The notes below the pieces were generated by a model. The model was not told the origin of the DNA and searched no databases. It saw nothing but the letters and a program-made list of their open reading frames with translations. Of a DNA stretch of 64,000 nucleotides, positions 1-10,773 are shown in pieces (within the stretch, counting starts at the first letter, position 1; each line of letters begins with the position of its first letter). Made by a program: the position numbers and the translations under genes. The stretch comes from Sphaerolaimus hirsutus (taxonomy: Eukaryota; Nematoda; Chromadorea; Monhysterida; Sphaerolaimidae), in assembly GCA_964036195.1 (NCBI GenBank), contig OZ038453.1:7517469-7581468 (forward strand), read 5' to 3'.

Positions 1-1486
1 AAATTATTTACAACTTCAATCAAAATAATCTCTCTAATAAACACACTTTCGATGCCAACATCCGACATATTGGACGAATTTGAAATTTTTATTTTTTGTT
101 AAAAATTAAGAATTGATACGGAACATTTTTTTTACAGAATGCTTCGTATGTCAACAATGTGTGATGTTTCCACTCTATTGTCATAAAATTGACACACAAG
201 TAAGAAAATCAACCAAAAAATTGTTGATTAGAATCCATTTTTTATAATGGAGGATCAACAAAATAATAAACAACTGGAACAACAGATTTTCAATGGTTTC
301 TGTTACACTGTGCGCCAGCATGTCAACACATGCCACAGATGTGGGCCGTTTCTGAAAGAAATTTGCGCGGAAGTTGTCAAGCGCGAAGATCAAAACAAAG
401 TGTTGGCATCAAAATTATTGAACTTGAAGGATCAATTCGCAAAGCTGAGTTTGACTCATGACAAATGTGACATCATAAAGCAAGAGTTTGCATTGCTTAA
501 AGAGAAATTGGCACAGGTCCTTTCAACTCATTTCAACATTGATTCAAAATAATAAAATTGAATAGAAAATCCAATTTATAATTTGTTTAAAATAATACTC
601 TTAAGATTCAATAATATTTTTTCAAAAATAAAAAATGAAAATTTCATTTGAATTTGTCTAAAAATTTTTAGTTTGAAGAAACACATGTGCCACAGAAACA
701 CAGGCCAGTGCATGCAGCCAGTGGAAGAATTGGTTGTAGATTGAATGTAGATGAAATTTCCATTGGGTATGAACACTGGTGTTGCCAAAGTTGTGAAAAT
801 GGTGGCAAAATTGAATGCTGTAATGCGTCAGCACTAATTGGAAAAGTCTGTTTCAATGACTGATCAAATTTTGGAAATTTAAATATTAAATTACAAAATC
901 ACAAAAAAAACAAATTTTGTAGACATCCAACGCCGATCTGGTGGGTATTGCCCAGAGAATGCAAATTTTGACTTCCACTGGGCAAGAACGAGGAATGAAA
1001 GCAGAATTTGAAATCAAAAATCAATTCATGTCGAAATTTAAGGTCTTTTTCTGTTTGAAATTTAATTTAACTTATTAAATTTGAAAAACTCATGAAAATC
1101 ATTTTACAATGATACGCATAGGTCCCACGAGTGCGCCATTTTGATTCCATTCAAAAGGAACATGTTCAGCCACAGGGCTTGCACCCAATGCAATTGATGC
1201 ATCAAATCAAAGATAAGAATATGGGTTCTGGATTTTATCAGAATAGAGGGCATTTTTCCAGGGGCCATCACAGGGGAAATTTCAAAATGCTTAGAGGGTA
1301 CCACGGGAAAAGACATTTTCGTGGCAATTGCGGCTGAGGGTTTCCATACCAAAAGTCATTCGGAAAAACGTTGACTGAATGTGACCCGTACAGTGAAGAG
1401 GTCAGAAATTTTAATAAATGTTTACTTAAAATTTGTCTAAAAAATAAATGAATAAATTTTGATTAAAATAATTTTAATAAAAAATA

Positions 1487-1508
1487 TATACATATATATA
1501 TATATATA
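1487..1508. repeat. AT dinucleotide microsatellite
   Basis: Short run of alternating AT with one C interruption, inside the intron between exons 4 and 5 of the broken gene at 0.2-3.9 kb. Confidence 0.8.
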
Positions 1509-2072
1509 ATTAAATAATAACCAAATCATTTATAATTCAAATAAATTTTCAAACAAACTTATTATTTCTGTAAATTAATAGTCTCTTACTTAAAAATTCA
1601 TTTTTCTGTTTTCAGTGGAATGAAGTCTTTCAAGCGTCAAAACAAAATCCTGACTTTGGTGTATTCGGACCAGAATATGGTGAACAAAAAAGTGAATTCA
1701 AATTGCAAAATGACACAAAGCCGAATAGATTTGCAATCCCATTTGAACCGAAAAAGTCTGTTTTGCAAACATTTCATTGATTAATTTAATTTAGAAATTA
1801 TATTTTTAAAATATTTTTGAAAAATTATCTAAATCTCTATAAAAATTCTTTTTTATTTCACTCCTATAAAAGGTAATTTTAAATACCATTCTAGGATATC
1901 AATTCATCAAAGTGAAATCACAACGGACCCCAATGACATTTATGCACTGGTACACTCCATGGTTCAGAAAGAATAATCAAAGAAATTGAAAGAGCACGGT
2001 GCAGTGACACAAATAAGTGGTATTTCAACCACCAGTGAAGCCACATTCACAGCAGCTCAGCTGACTCAAATG

Positions 2073-3196
2073 TAACGATGGCAAAAAAAGATTCGAAAAT
2101 TCGAAAACATTTTCGAATTTTCGAATTTTTTTGGAATTTTCGAATTTTTAGTTCGCCCCTAGAAAAAACACTTAAAAATCGATTTATTTTTCAAAAAATT
2201 CGAAAATTCGAAAATTCAAAAAAAGTTTTCGAATATTTTAGAGAATTCAAGGCAACAAAACACACTGTTAAGTTCAACGTGCTAAATAGATCAACAATTG
2301 ATACGCGGCGCGTATGGAAAAGCGAAACGTAACAAAAAAAACGTTGAAATGTCATCCACGGTGGAAGAGGCAGACTTCGACACATCCGTTTTTTATACTG
2401 TATTTTCTCGAAATATCCCCCCCTCGAAATACCACCCCCCCCCCCAATTTGGTGTATAGAGAACGTAATGCAGTTTGTGATCTGGGAAACACAGAACACA
2501 CGTTAAAAACAATGACTGTGTTGTGTAGACCAGGGGTTTGTACCATCTACGTAATATAAGTATATAGAGTCTTATAAAAGGCAGTTTTTGTTGCATTTTT
2601 TGACATCTGTGTTACCTACAAACAACAATTTAGTACTGGGATTTTAAAAAAATTCTGGCAAATAAATACACCCCCCTCGAAATACCCACCCTCGTTTAAC
2701 CCCCCCAAGTTTCCACTCTGAAAAAATAATATTTAAAGCCAATTTTGTATTTTATGCTGATATTTTATTTGACGCCAATTTTTAAATTGTTGTTTTTATT
2801 GCCTTCGCTCTGTTGGTGAATTCAATGTATCAATGTGTGAATTGAATGAAGAAGCAGCACACGCGTTTGCATAACTCATTCCACCCTTTTGTAATGCTTA
2901 TTTATGGTTAAAATAAAGTCATAACAACTGAGCAGAACATGAAGACAGTCCAAATTCTGTGTTTAAAGCTTAAGATTCAATATTTTTCCAAAAAGATTCA
3001 AAAATTATTTGAAAAAATTCGAAAACTAGCCAAAAAAATTTGAAAATTGCCAAAAAAGATTCGAAAATTCGAAATTCGAAAATTAAATTCGAAATTCGAA
3101 AATTATTTTGAAGAAAAATTCGAAAATTCGAAAATTCATTTCAGAAAAAACACTTAAAAATTTAAATACTTTTTTTTCGACTGTTTGCCATCGTTA
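2073..3196. mobile_element. Family F hAT-like non-autonomous element, copy 1
   Basis: Ends are TAACGATGGCAAA and its reverse complement TTTGCCATCGTTA. The 8-bp target duplication CTCAAATG lies at 2065-2072 and 3197-3204. An 8-bp duplication is typical of the hAT superfamily. The core is degenerate TTCGAAAATT-type simple sequence in inverted orientation at both ends (2085-2235 and 2985-3175). Between them lies a fragment of family A (about 2395-2710, C-tracts). It encodes no transposase. The host site is exon 6 of the gene at 247-3855. Confidence 0.85.
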
Positions 3197-3855
3197 CTCA
3201 AATGGGCTTGAAAGAAAATATGACAAAATTTCAAGTGGAGAACACACCGGCATTGGGAGAGTCAAAATTATCCATGGATACAGAGACAAAATTTGCCAAA
3301 ACAAAGTTGCGAGTTACCAAAGTCCAACAGGATAGAGCCAAATGGATCAAAAAACAACAGAAAAAGAGCGTCAGAAAAAGTGCCATTCCAGTGCCATTGT
3401 CCAAAGAAGAAAAAGCATTAATTGCTGCTTCTGGTTATTTTTCCATCATTTTTGTGTCATATTATGTCCTTTTGACAACATCATTTCTTTGCAAATTTTT
3501 AACTTAAAATTTGGGAAAGGTTCTCTTCATTTAAGTGGTTCTTTTCATTTAAATGGTTCTCTTTATTTAGGTTGAATTTAGTTTATCTTTATAAAAACAA
3601 AATTTCAACTTAAAATTAAATACTGAAATAGTTTCAATAAAATCGATTGATTTAGCTGAAAAGTTCTTTTCATCTAAAAATTTAAATTTACTAATTTTCC
3701 CTCTTCTTTTAGCATCGATCGTCTACGATGGTGAAGTGACGCAGCCAGATTTTGAGGACAATCAAGAAATGCCAAACTCCGAAATGCAAGTGATTGACAA
3801 AATGGAGAACACATCAGAGCCGTATATACAGACACCGCCACACACAAATATTTGA

Positions 3856-4655
3856 TTTGGTTTTTGTTTAAAGTTATTTAGAGAGAAGGTGTTGTGAATT
3901 TGACATTTATGTGAAATGAGATCTAGTGATCACTTCTGATAGTTTTGAGATTTAAGTTTATTTTATCTTTATTTTTTAACACGCATACCACGGCTGGCTC
4001 TACAAGTCACGGGCATTATAATAACAATAAGCAAAACAAACGCTAAATTACAGCATGACAGTGTCGACAGTTGAGATTATTAATCGGCTTTACCTGTTAC
4101 CCAACAGTAAAATAAGCAAATAGTTCATACACATTACATGGAACAGGATATAATAACGGTATATAAAACAGAACCTAAATGTTTGACAGGTAAGGCAATT
4201 TTTTTAAGTGAACAGAGTCTATACTGGCGATACAGTAGGTAGATATAGCTGAGGTACAAAGTGATTAATCAAAGTACCGGTCACAAACTTGAGATACATT
4301 GTAATATGCATACTTATAATAGTAAAAGTAAAGCAAGAATGGTACCAGGGCCCTGGATTTACCTAAAATACTTGTAGCTTTGTATGAGACTGGGGTGTGT
4401 TCTTGTGCATACTCAATACACATGACACTGCTGACTATTTACATGTGGAAGTTAAAATCCCATGATATGTCATGACGCAATGATCAATATGACGTGTATC
4501 GTGACCACTTTAAGTGTGTCGTTGCACTTGTATGACACTCCGCGACTCAGAATGATTATCCATTAAAAAAAAGTTTAGTTATGAGAGTAATAGACAGCTT
4601 TCAGGATTCCCGAATAAATAAAGGCACAAAAAGACTTATAGACTCATAACATGCA
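3856..4655. other. Non-coding stretch, no feature recognised
   Basis: AT-rich sequence after the last exon of the first gene. I see no long reading frame, repeat or RNA gene, and no clear canonical polyadenylation signal close behind the stop codon. Confidence 0.5.
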
Positions 4656-4745
4656 CATTTGCCCATTTTTTCACTTGACACTTTTTCAAGTGATTTTCAG
4701 ATATGAGTCAAGTGAAAAAAGTTGCGCAATGACATTAGTGAACTT
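4655..4745. repeat. Fragment of foldback element related to the one at 25.3 kb
   Basis: Contains the CACTTGACACTTTTTCAAGTG-type segment and the GTTGCGCAATGACATTAGTG segment that also occur in the intact foldback element at 25318-25664. Only one arm is present here, so this is a relic. Confidence 0.6.
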
Positions 4746-4756
4746 TTTCCACTTCT

Positions 4757-5430
4757 GTTCTTACATAACACAGTCATTGTTTTTAACGTGTGTTCTATGA
4801 TTCCCGCATCACAAACCATGGCTTTTGTCATTTACGTTCTCTATACACTATATTTGGGGGGGGGGGGTATTTCGAGGAGGGGTTATAAACTCATAGTGTC
4901 CATTTTGAGGGGGGTATTCCCAGGGAGAGTATCTCGAGGGGGGGGGGGGGGTTAATCGAGGAAATACGGTATGTATGTACTTAAAAAATTTTTTTTTAAT
5001 ATTTAAAAAAAGTGCGGGAGCCCAATACAACCAAACGAACATATGTTTCGTGTTTGAAATCATTTTGTCTTTTTTGAAGCAATTTTCTATTGTTAATGAT
5101 GGGGTGTTTTGTTCAAAATGCATAGCATGAGGTCCGCTGAGTAGAATATATACAGAATATATACCATATATCCTCGAATAAAACCCCCCTCGAAAAACTC
5201 CTCCCCTTGAATAACTCCCCCCTCAAAATGTCTGATGAAAAAAATACTCCCCCTCGAATAACTCCCCCCTCTTGAATAACTCCCCACCTCTGGGTGAAAA
5301 ATATCCTACAAAATTTACAAAGATGATCGATGAAAATACAAAATAATGTTAACGTATAGCAGCGACAGCAGATACATAACGTGTACGCAGTATACACACT
5401 TTTTTGTTGTTGTTGAACTGTTAAATACAT
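4757..5430. repeat. ~650-bp repeat, paralogous to 40376-41045
   Basis: Matches 40376-41045 over most of its length with scattered substitutions. It holds two family A pieces (G-tracts 4853-4972 ending in ATACGGTA, and C-tracts 5160-5300) joined by a shared unique segment (AAGTGCGGGAGCCCAA). The start of this copy (4761-4790) is an empty site for the 1.57-kb element inserted at 38804-40376 in the other copy. Confidence 0.75.
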
Positions 5431-5435
5431 GTGCT

Positions 5436-5830
5436 GTATTACCGTATTACCTCGAATTACCCCCCCCCCCCTTGAATTAACCCCACCCCCCTCGAATTAA
5501 CCCACCTCAAAATGGGCTGGGGAAATAATAAACCACCCCCTCGAAATACCCCCCCTCCGGAATGATGTACATCATGTATGCAATGTACATGATGTATTTA
5601 TTACTACTTATTTGCATCGCAGCTACTTTTATACACTCATTTGTGTACAGATGTACCTACATCTATAGCCCCAATATAACCTACCTATATTCTCACATTT
5701 ATTACCGTTTTTATGTAAGAAATAGCGTATTCTTTACTATGAATTCCACGAAATTTTCTGGCGAAATAATAAGAACCCCCCTCGAATTAACCCCCCCTCA
5801 AATTTTGCTGGCGCGCAAATTTTTTTAAGT
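5436..5830. mobile_element. Family A element, degenerate
   Basis: Starts ATTACCGTATTACCTCGAAT followed by C-tracts. Further CTCGAATTAACCCCCC blocks lie near 5780-5805. No intact right terminus is present. The middle holds an AT-rich segment with ATGTACATGATGTA motifs, which recurs in the family A elements at 16.8 and 61.6 kb. Confidence 0.6.
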
Positions 5831-6036
5831 TGTCGAAAATTTATGGCGGAAGTCGCATTTTGCTGAAAATTTTTTGGTCTCACAACGTTTTTTTACGTTT
5901 TCTCTGGTACCCGGGTATTTCGGTCAGGAAAACGTAACAAAACGTAACGGTATTTTATGAAAACGTAAACTTAAACGTAAGTATAAATACCCGAATAACC
6001 GGTATTTCGGGTAAACGTAAATACGTTTTTACAACT
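5831..6036. repeat. Family H fragment (CGTAAACGTAAATACG core)
   Basis: Low-complexity ACGTAAACGTAA-type sequence ending TTTTTACAACTCTG, the reverse complement of the family H terminus CAGAGTTGT. The left end is degenerate (TCACAACGTTTT). Confidence 0.5.
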
Positions 6037-6725
6037 CTGCTCCCCAACCACAGCATGTTCCCAAAATTTTGTTTGCTTACAAAATCAAATTTGACAACAT
6101 ACCTATACAGATAAATGTAAAAACTAATACTTGCAAATGATGTCAAATAGCATAATGACCACTGTACAGAAAGATCAACCTGGGTCCAGTTCCGCAAAAT
6201 GAGAAGTGAGAAGTGAAATGGCAAAGGCGAGATAAGCGCAAAGAGGAGTGAAATGGCAAGTGAATTGGCAAGTGAAATGGCGAGAGCGAAGAGAAAATAC
6301 TTTTTATTTTTTGACTTCGCTTTTGCCAATCCACTTGCCATTTCACTTCGCCTTTGCGCATTTACTTCTCACTTCTCATTTTGCGGAACTGGCTCCACCC
6401 AGCCTTCATTTTGTTGTGCACCTTTTCACTATTGTAAATTTCTAACCTTAATAGGCATTTTGTTCACTGGAATGTCGGAACAAGGCGGAAGAATCGCTGT
6501 TTTCGATACAGGAATTGAAATTGACGTTATGAATAGAAAAAGTGACATCTGTTTCTCCATTTTTTTAAATTTTTTCTGTGTAGAAATGGTGTAACTAAGG
6601 TATGTATCATCAAAATATCAGGTTCAATGTGAAGTTTTTTGTTACCAGACATTCACTATAATTGAATTCTCTTTCTCACTTCAATAATATAATAATATAA
6701 ATTCTCACTGAATCAACAATAGTAA
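6037..6725. repeat. Dispersed repeat with central foldback, partial copies at 41.2 and 52.1 kb
   Basis: The left part (6037-6190) recurs at 41243-41390 and the right part (6380-6720) at 52130-52455. The centre (about 6187-6396) is a foldback: CAGTTCCGCAAAATGAGAAG on the left and its reverse complement on the right, with an AAGTGAAATGGC-type core. A short frame (6253-6594) is open here but has stops in the 52-kb copy, so I treat it as non-coding. Confidence 0.6.
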
Positions 6726-6731
6726 AATATA

Positions 6732-7163
6732 TACCGTATTACCTCGAATTATCCCCCCCCCCTTGAATTAACCCCCCCCCTCGAAATACCCCCCTAAAAT
6801 TCGGCTGAGGAAATAATAAACCCCCCCCTCGAAATACCCCCCCTAACATTGAGTGTAAAGAGAACGTACATGACAAATACCGCAGTTTGTGATCTATACA
6901 CTGCAGAACACACATTAAAACTGAAGATTGAGTGACGTTAGGGAAGGGTTTATGTGTATATACAGTTATATATACCTATAAAGACATATACATCTATGTA
7001 ATTGTTCGATTTTTCTATGTCCGAGTATGGGGAATTTCCGAAAATTTCTGGCGAAATAATAGACCCCCCCTCGAATAACCCCCCCCCCCTCGAATTATCC
7101 CCCCCCTCAAATTTTGCTGGCGAAATAATAAACCCCCTGGGGGTATTTCGAGGTAATACGGTA
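6732..7163. mobile_element. Family A element, intact
   Basis: Begins TACCGTATTACCTCGAATTA and ends CGAGGTAATACGGTA. C-tract blocks of 7-9 bases lie inside both ends. The internal segment (GAGAACGTACATGACAAATA) is shared with the elements at 19474-19907 (inverted) and 22916-23965. Both outer ends are bounded by TA, so a TA duplication as in Tc1/mariner-like transposition is possible. It encodes no protein. Confidence 0.75.
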
Positions 7164-7169
7164 TTAGAA

Positions 7170-7629
7170 ATAAAAAATCTTTCAATTAAAATGCCAAGTA
7201 TGCTCCAATTATCAATGAGAGAAGGTTGCTTTTTTGGTGGAGAATGTTTTCCAGAGAAAACGTAACAATGTGTATTTTTTCTCGCAAAAAACGTGAAAGT
7301 GAGTATTTTTCTCACAAAAATAACGTAAAAACCAGTGTTTTACTCTTAAATACAATAAAAATGTGTTTTTCTCTCCTGATAAGTATTTCAGAGGGAAAAT
7401 GTCCTATGATGGTCACTTTCTGTCCGGCAAAATCTCATTCTCTGTCCCATTAAAATAAGTTTTCTGTACTTGTGTACTTTCAAAACATACGCGAGTAAGT
7501 GAGTACTGGTATTTTTTCGGGGAGAAATGTAAACGTATTTACGCAGTACGCGAGTGCGAGTATACGTATTTATCGAGTAAACCTAAATACGTTTTAAGAA
7601 CTATGTTATTAACCTGACCTAGTGGTGGG
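7170..7629. repeat. Left part of repeat paralogous to 54710-55625
   Basis: Matches the segment around 54.7-55.6 kb (AATGCCAAGTATGCTCCAAT, then CTCACAAAAATAACGTAAAA). Holds family H-type low-complexity sequence (ACGTAAA, GCGAGTACG). The paralogue carries an extra family H/J insertion near its start; this copy carries the family G insertion at its end. Confidence 0.6.
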
Positions 7630-8668
7630 CAGGGTTGGCAAAATCTCAGAAAAGAATAAAAATAAAATAAAAATAAAATGGAAAATTGAAGAATAAAATA
7701 AAATAAAATAAAATGGAAAATTTCAAAATAAAAATAAAAATTGTATAAAAATTCGAATTTTTGTAAAAATTTTGTAAAATTGTATACAAATTCATATTTT
7801 TGTAAAAATTGTATAAAAATTCATATTTTTTGTAAAAAATTTGTTCTGTTGTTTATAGTTCAACCTGTTCATTTGCGGAGCTGGGGCAATCCCAAGCCAT
7901 GTAAAGTGTCAAAATGTCACATGAAATGGAATGGAAAGTGTCAATTTTCATGAAAATGTTAAGTAAAGTGTCAATTGTCATGACAAATATAAATAAAAGT
8001 GGAAACTGTAAAGCAAATTGTATCCAAATCTTATCTTTTGTATCCAAATCTTATCTTTTGTATCCAAATCTTGTTGGTTTTGTAACCAAATCTTATGTGA
8101 TCATTTGGATACAAAAACATAAAATTTGGATACCAAAATATAAGGTTTGGATACCAAAACATAAGATTCAGATACACAATTTACACTCTGCACGACATTT
8201 GTCATGACAAGTATACTTTGCTTGACATTTGAGATGCCAATTGACTCTTTACTACATTTGTCATGACAATTGACACTTTGCATGATGTTTTACAAATGCG
8301 CCCAGCACACTCCAGTAATCCTTCTACTGAAAATGCAAACCATTCTTATCGATACTTGTAATTTAACACTTGCAACTAGCTAACAATACATACTACATGC
8401 AACTTTTGCAAAGTAATGAATAAATTTGTCACACGTTTTTCATGTTTAAGTCTAATTTACACATTTTTCTGACCTTGCATGCAAGATTCTGATTTTTTGT
8501 AAAATTTCTGTAAAATTTTTGTAAATTGGTCCATTTTATTATTTTATTATTATTTTGGAATAAAATAAAATAAAATAAAATGAAACAAGAATAAAATTAA
8601 AATAAAATACATTTTTATACAATTTTTATACAATTTGTATACAAATGATTTTTATAAAACCAACCCTG
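7630..8668. mobile_element. Family G hAT-like element, copy 1
   Basis: Ends CAGGGTTGGCAAAAT and AAAACCAACCCTG. The 8-bp target duplication GTGGTGGG lies at 7622-7629 and 8669-8676. The outer core is AATAAAATAAAAT and TTTTTGTAAAATT simple sequence; the inner core is AAGTGTCAATTGTCATGAC and TATCCAAATCTTAT repeats in foldback. The paralogous locus at about 55625-55645 lacks the element and so shows the empty site. Confidence 0.85.
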
Positions 8669-8960
8669 GTGGTGGGCTAAAGAGAAAATAAATCTTTCTG
8701 AAAATAGCATCAAACATCTCATTATTTTTCTAAAAGTTCAGTTTATGTTTAGTTCGATATGTTTAGCCACAGGTGTGCTATTCATCGGTGGGAATCTTGT
8801 GACTTTCTTCCCATGAAATTATATTTCTTTTTAATAGGTATAATTGTTGTCATTCGTGAACTTTCCAGTAAAAAAATAACTTTTGAATATTTTGTCTCTT
8901 GTGCTAGATGTTATTTTTACCATGTGGAAAATGATGTTATAGACTTGTGATTGAAATATC
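8669..8960. repeat. Right part of repeat paralogous to 55635-55930
   Basis: Near-identical to 55635-55920 (TTAGTTCGATATGTTTAGCC). Short open frames in both copies differ by indels, so coding is unlikely. Confidence 0.65.
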
Positions 8961-9185
8961 ATTGCCGTACGTACCAAATACTGCACCCCTCCAAATTTCC
9001 ACGATGATACAATACCCCCCCCCCCCCGGGGGGTATTTCGAGGAAATACGGTACCGTGATTGCACTTGCACGCATGCGTTAATCGTTTTTGTGAATGAAC
9101 GTGGGCAATTCTGTAGAAGAAACCCCCCTCCAAAAAAAGAACCCCAAATAAGACACATGGACAAAATACGGCACCCCCTGTGCAG
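8961..9185. repeat. Family A end plus segment shared with 20565-20690
   Basis: A family A right end (CCCC...GGGGGTATTTCGAGGAAATACGGTA, to 9052) is followed by sequence homologous to 20565-20690 (GGCAATTCTGTAG, then AGACACATGGRCAAAATA). This is the upstream part of the duplicated gene segment annotated next. Confidence 0.55.
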
Positions 9186-9239
9186 AGTTTGCCCACCAGC
9201 CCAGTGCACGTGTATCCGGACGAAATGCCCGAACCCCCG

Positions 9240-9440
9240 GTGCGCACTGCCACACCCTGTAAAATACCCTGAAAAATGTCAAACGTCAAGCAAAGTGTCA
9301 AACGTCCAGTATTTAAAATGCCCTGTAAAATGACAATCGATGCTCGCCATTTTTCAGGACATTTTACATGACTTTAGACACTTGACATTTGACACTTGAC
9401 ATTTTCCATGGCATTTTACAGTGTGCGGGACTGCCGCCAG
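9240..9440. mobile_element. Family B foldback element occupying an intron
   Basis: Starts GTGCGC and has CCACACCCTGTAAAATACCC on the left; ends TGCGGGACTGCCGCCAG. The core is TGTCAAACGTC-type on the left and TGACATTTGACACTTGACA on the right, forming a hairpin. The boundaries coincide with the GT and AG of the intron between two coding segments. The orthologous position at 20743-20934 carries the same element. Confidence 0.65.
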
Positions 9441-9444
9441 GAAC

Positions 9445-10132
9445 CAGAGTTGTTAGAATTACTGAACTTTTTTAAAAGTATATGTAAACGTAAAGTATTT
9501 TTTTTTACTCACCACAAAGTATCGAAAACGTAAAATACTTTTTTTACTCATACGTACGCGTAAATTTGGGTACTTTTTGCGAGTGTAGAAACGACTACTT
9601 TTCGTCATTCCTGACGCTACACCTTTTGTGAGGAGTCAATACTTTTTCAAGTGGGTGTCAAGTGGGCACTTTTCATATGGGTACAACACAAAGTATGTTT
9701 TTGTTTAAGAAAATGATATATAACATAGTTTTCAGGGTCTCTTTATTCTAGCAGATAAAATAGCAAGATGGGCCCTACACACGCTAGTTGACATTGACAC
9801 CAAATGTCAACTGGTTCCGTTCCCAATTCAAAGCTTGCGTTTGAAGGTCGTTCGTCGGAAGCTTTGAATCGGGATCTGCACCAGTTGACATTTGGTGTCG
9901 ATGTCAACTAGTGTGTGCGGGGTCAATAGCGGCAAAAAAAATACAGCACTAATTCATCCAAATCTGGTAAATCACTAGAATACTGAAATACATATTCCGT
10001 ACGCGTATGCTCTGAAAATGTACGCGTACGAGTGCGTACGGTATTTTTTTTAAAAGTATATGTAAATGTATTTACCGCGTACGCGCGTACGCGTATTTTT
10101 CGAGTAAACGTACGTACCTTTTAACAACTTTG
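9445..10132. mobile_element. Family H hAT-like element
   Basis: Ends CAGAGTTGTTA and TTAACAACTTTG. The 8-bp duplication CCAGGAAC lies at 9437-9444 and 10133-10140. The core is low-complexity ACGTAAAGTATTTTT on the left and TACGCGCGTACGCGTA on the right. A separate small foldback (about 9775-9926, arms GTTGACATTGACACCAAATG) is nested inside. No coding capacity. Confidence 0.8.
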
Positions 10133-10226
10133 CCAGGAACACGTCAACCGCATGATGGCGAGTTTGTTCGGCACCTGCCCGGCTGCCTTGACATGTATCA
10201 GAGGACTGCAGAAGGAAAACAGAGAG

Positions 10227-10773
10227 GTTGAGTTCTGAATAAAGCGCATTTTCTGAAATGAGTTGATAGGAACATGCTTGAAAATTTTGATGAAATAATA
10301 ATCCCAGCTCGAATAGTGCCCCTGAAAAAGTCTGACAAAAATAATTCTGCGGGGGAATTGTTCAAGTAAGTATGGTGAATTAGCCTACTATTGTTGCATA
10401 AACTACCTACCTAGTTTAGAAATGCCCCTCTTTAATGACATGAAAATGTACCATAACTTCATGAATGACCACTCTCAGTCTCAAATAAATCCTCCAAAAA
10501 CACCACCAGGTTGGTGCCTCCAGTCAGACTATGTAAATACAAGTTGGGAAATGAAAATCCCCTGAAAATACATCCTTTTGGTACACTACTTTAGCAACAT
10601 GATATACAGGGGTGTGCATTTTCAGTTACCGCTGGAAAAACGCGATCGCTTGAGCTACGTATGAGCTATCACAGTGAAATTTAAACACTATAGAGTAGAC
10701 TCCATAGGACACCTATTCTGAAGTTTGCAACCCAAACGGCCACATTTTGGATGAGTAGTGGAACACACCGTTT
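10227..10773. repeat. Non-coding, with segment repeated inverted at 32.0 kb
   Basis: Bases about 10390-10605 match the reverse complement of about 32033-32240 (CTAAAGTAGTGTACYAAAAG on the inverse strand). The segment carries GAATAGTGCCCC and AATTCTGCGGGGGAATTGTT near 10310-10350, resembling family A-like ends. Nothing coding is seen. Confidence 0.5.

Larger units (their letters stand above)
247..3855 (+). pseudogene. Seven-exon gene of unknown function, disrupted by two stops and a hAT insertion
   Basis: I do not recognise this protein. Seven exons join in frame: 247-516, 672-845, 923-1042, 1122-1400, 1616-1755, 1895-2072 continued at 3205-3433, and 3713-3855 (stop TGA). Each intron is GT-AG; phases are 0,0,0,0,2,1 and every junction matches. 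The conceptual product is about 510 codons: a helical, charged N-terminus with a CHRC motif, a Cys-cluster exon (EHWCCQSCENGG, ending ECC), a His/Gly/Arg-rich exon (FSRGHHRGNFK), and a Lys-rich C-terminal part. Damage: in-frame TGA at 1335-1337, in-frame TAA at 1974-1976, and a 1,124-bp hAT-like element inside exon 6. Removing the element and one copy of its 8-bp duplication restores frame, so exon 6 was coding before insertion. Decay of a once-real gene is the simplest reading; recoding or RNA removal of the insert is less likely. Exon structure is seen directly; function is unknown. Confidence 0.6.
9186..10226 (+). pseudogene. Partial broken copy of the secreted Cys-rich gene (exons 2-3)
   Basis: Homologous to exons 2 and 3 of the gene at 20168-31340. 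Exon 2-like 9186-9239 gives 18 codons ending PDEMPEPP (18 here against 17 in the other copy). A family B element fills the intron 9240-9440 (GT...AG). Exon 3-like is 9441-9444 plus 10141-10226 and encodes VNRMMASLFGTCPAAL; the other copy reads VNRMMAILSGTCPAAL. A 688-bp family H element sits four bases into exon 3 with the exonic duplication CCAGGAAC. Exon 3 ends at a GT donor (10227). No other exons of this copy are visible, so it is a truncated duplicate. The shared intron element implies that family B insertion preceded the duplication. Confidence 0.6.

Noticed and set aside
6253..6594. 113-codon + strand frame
   Set aside because: Runs through a foldback element and is not conserved in the repeat copy at 52.1 kb.
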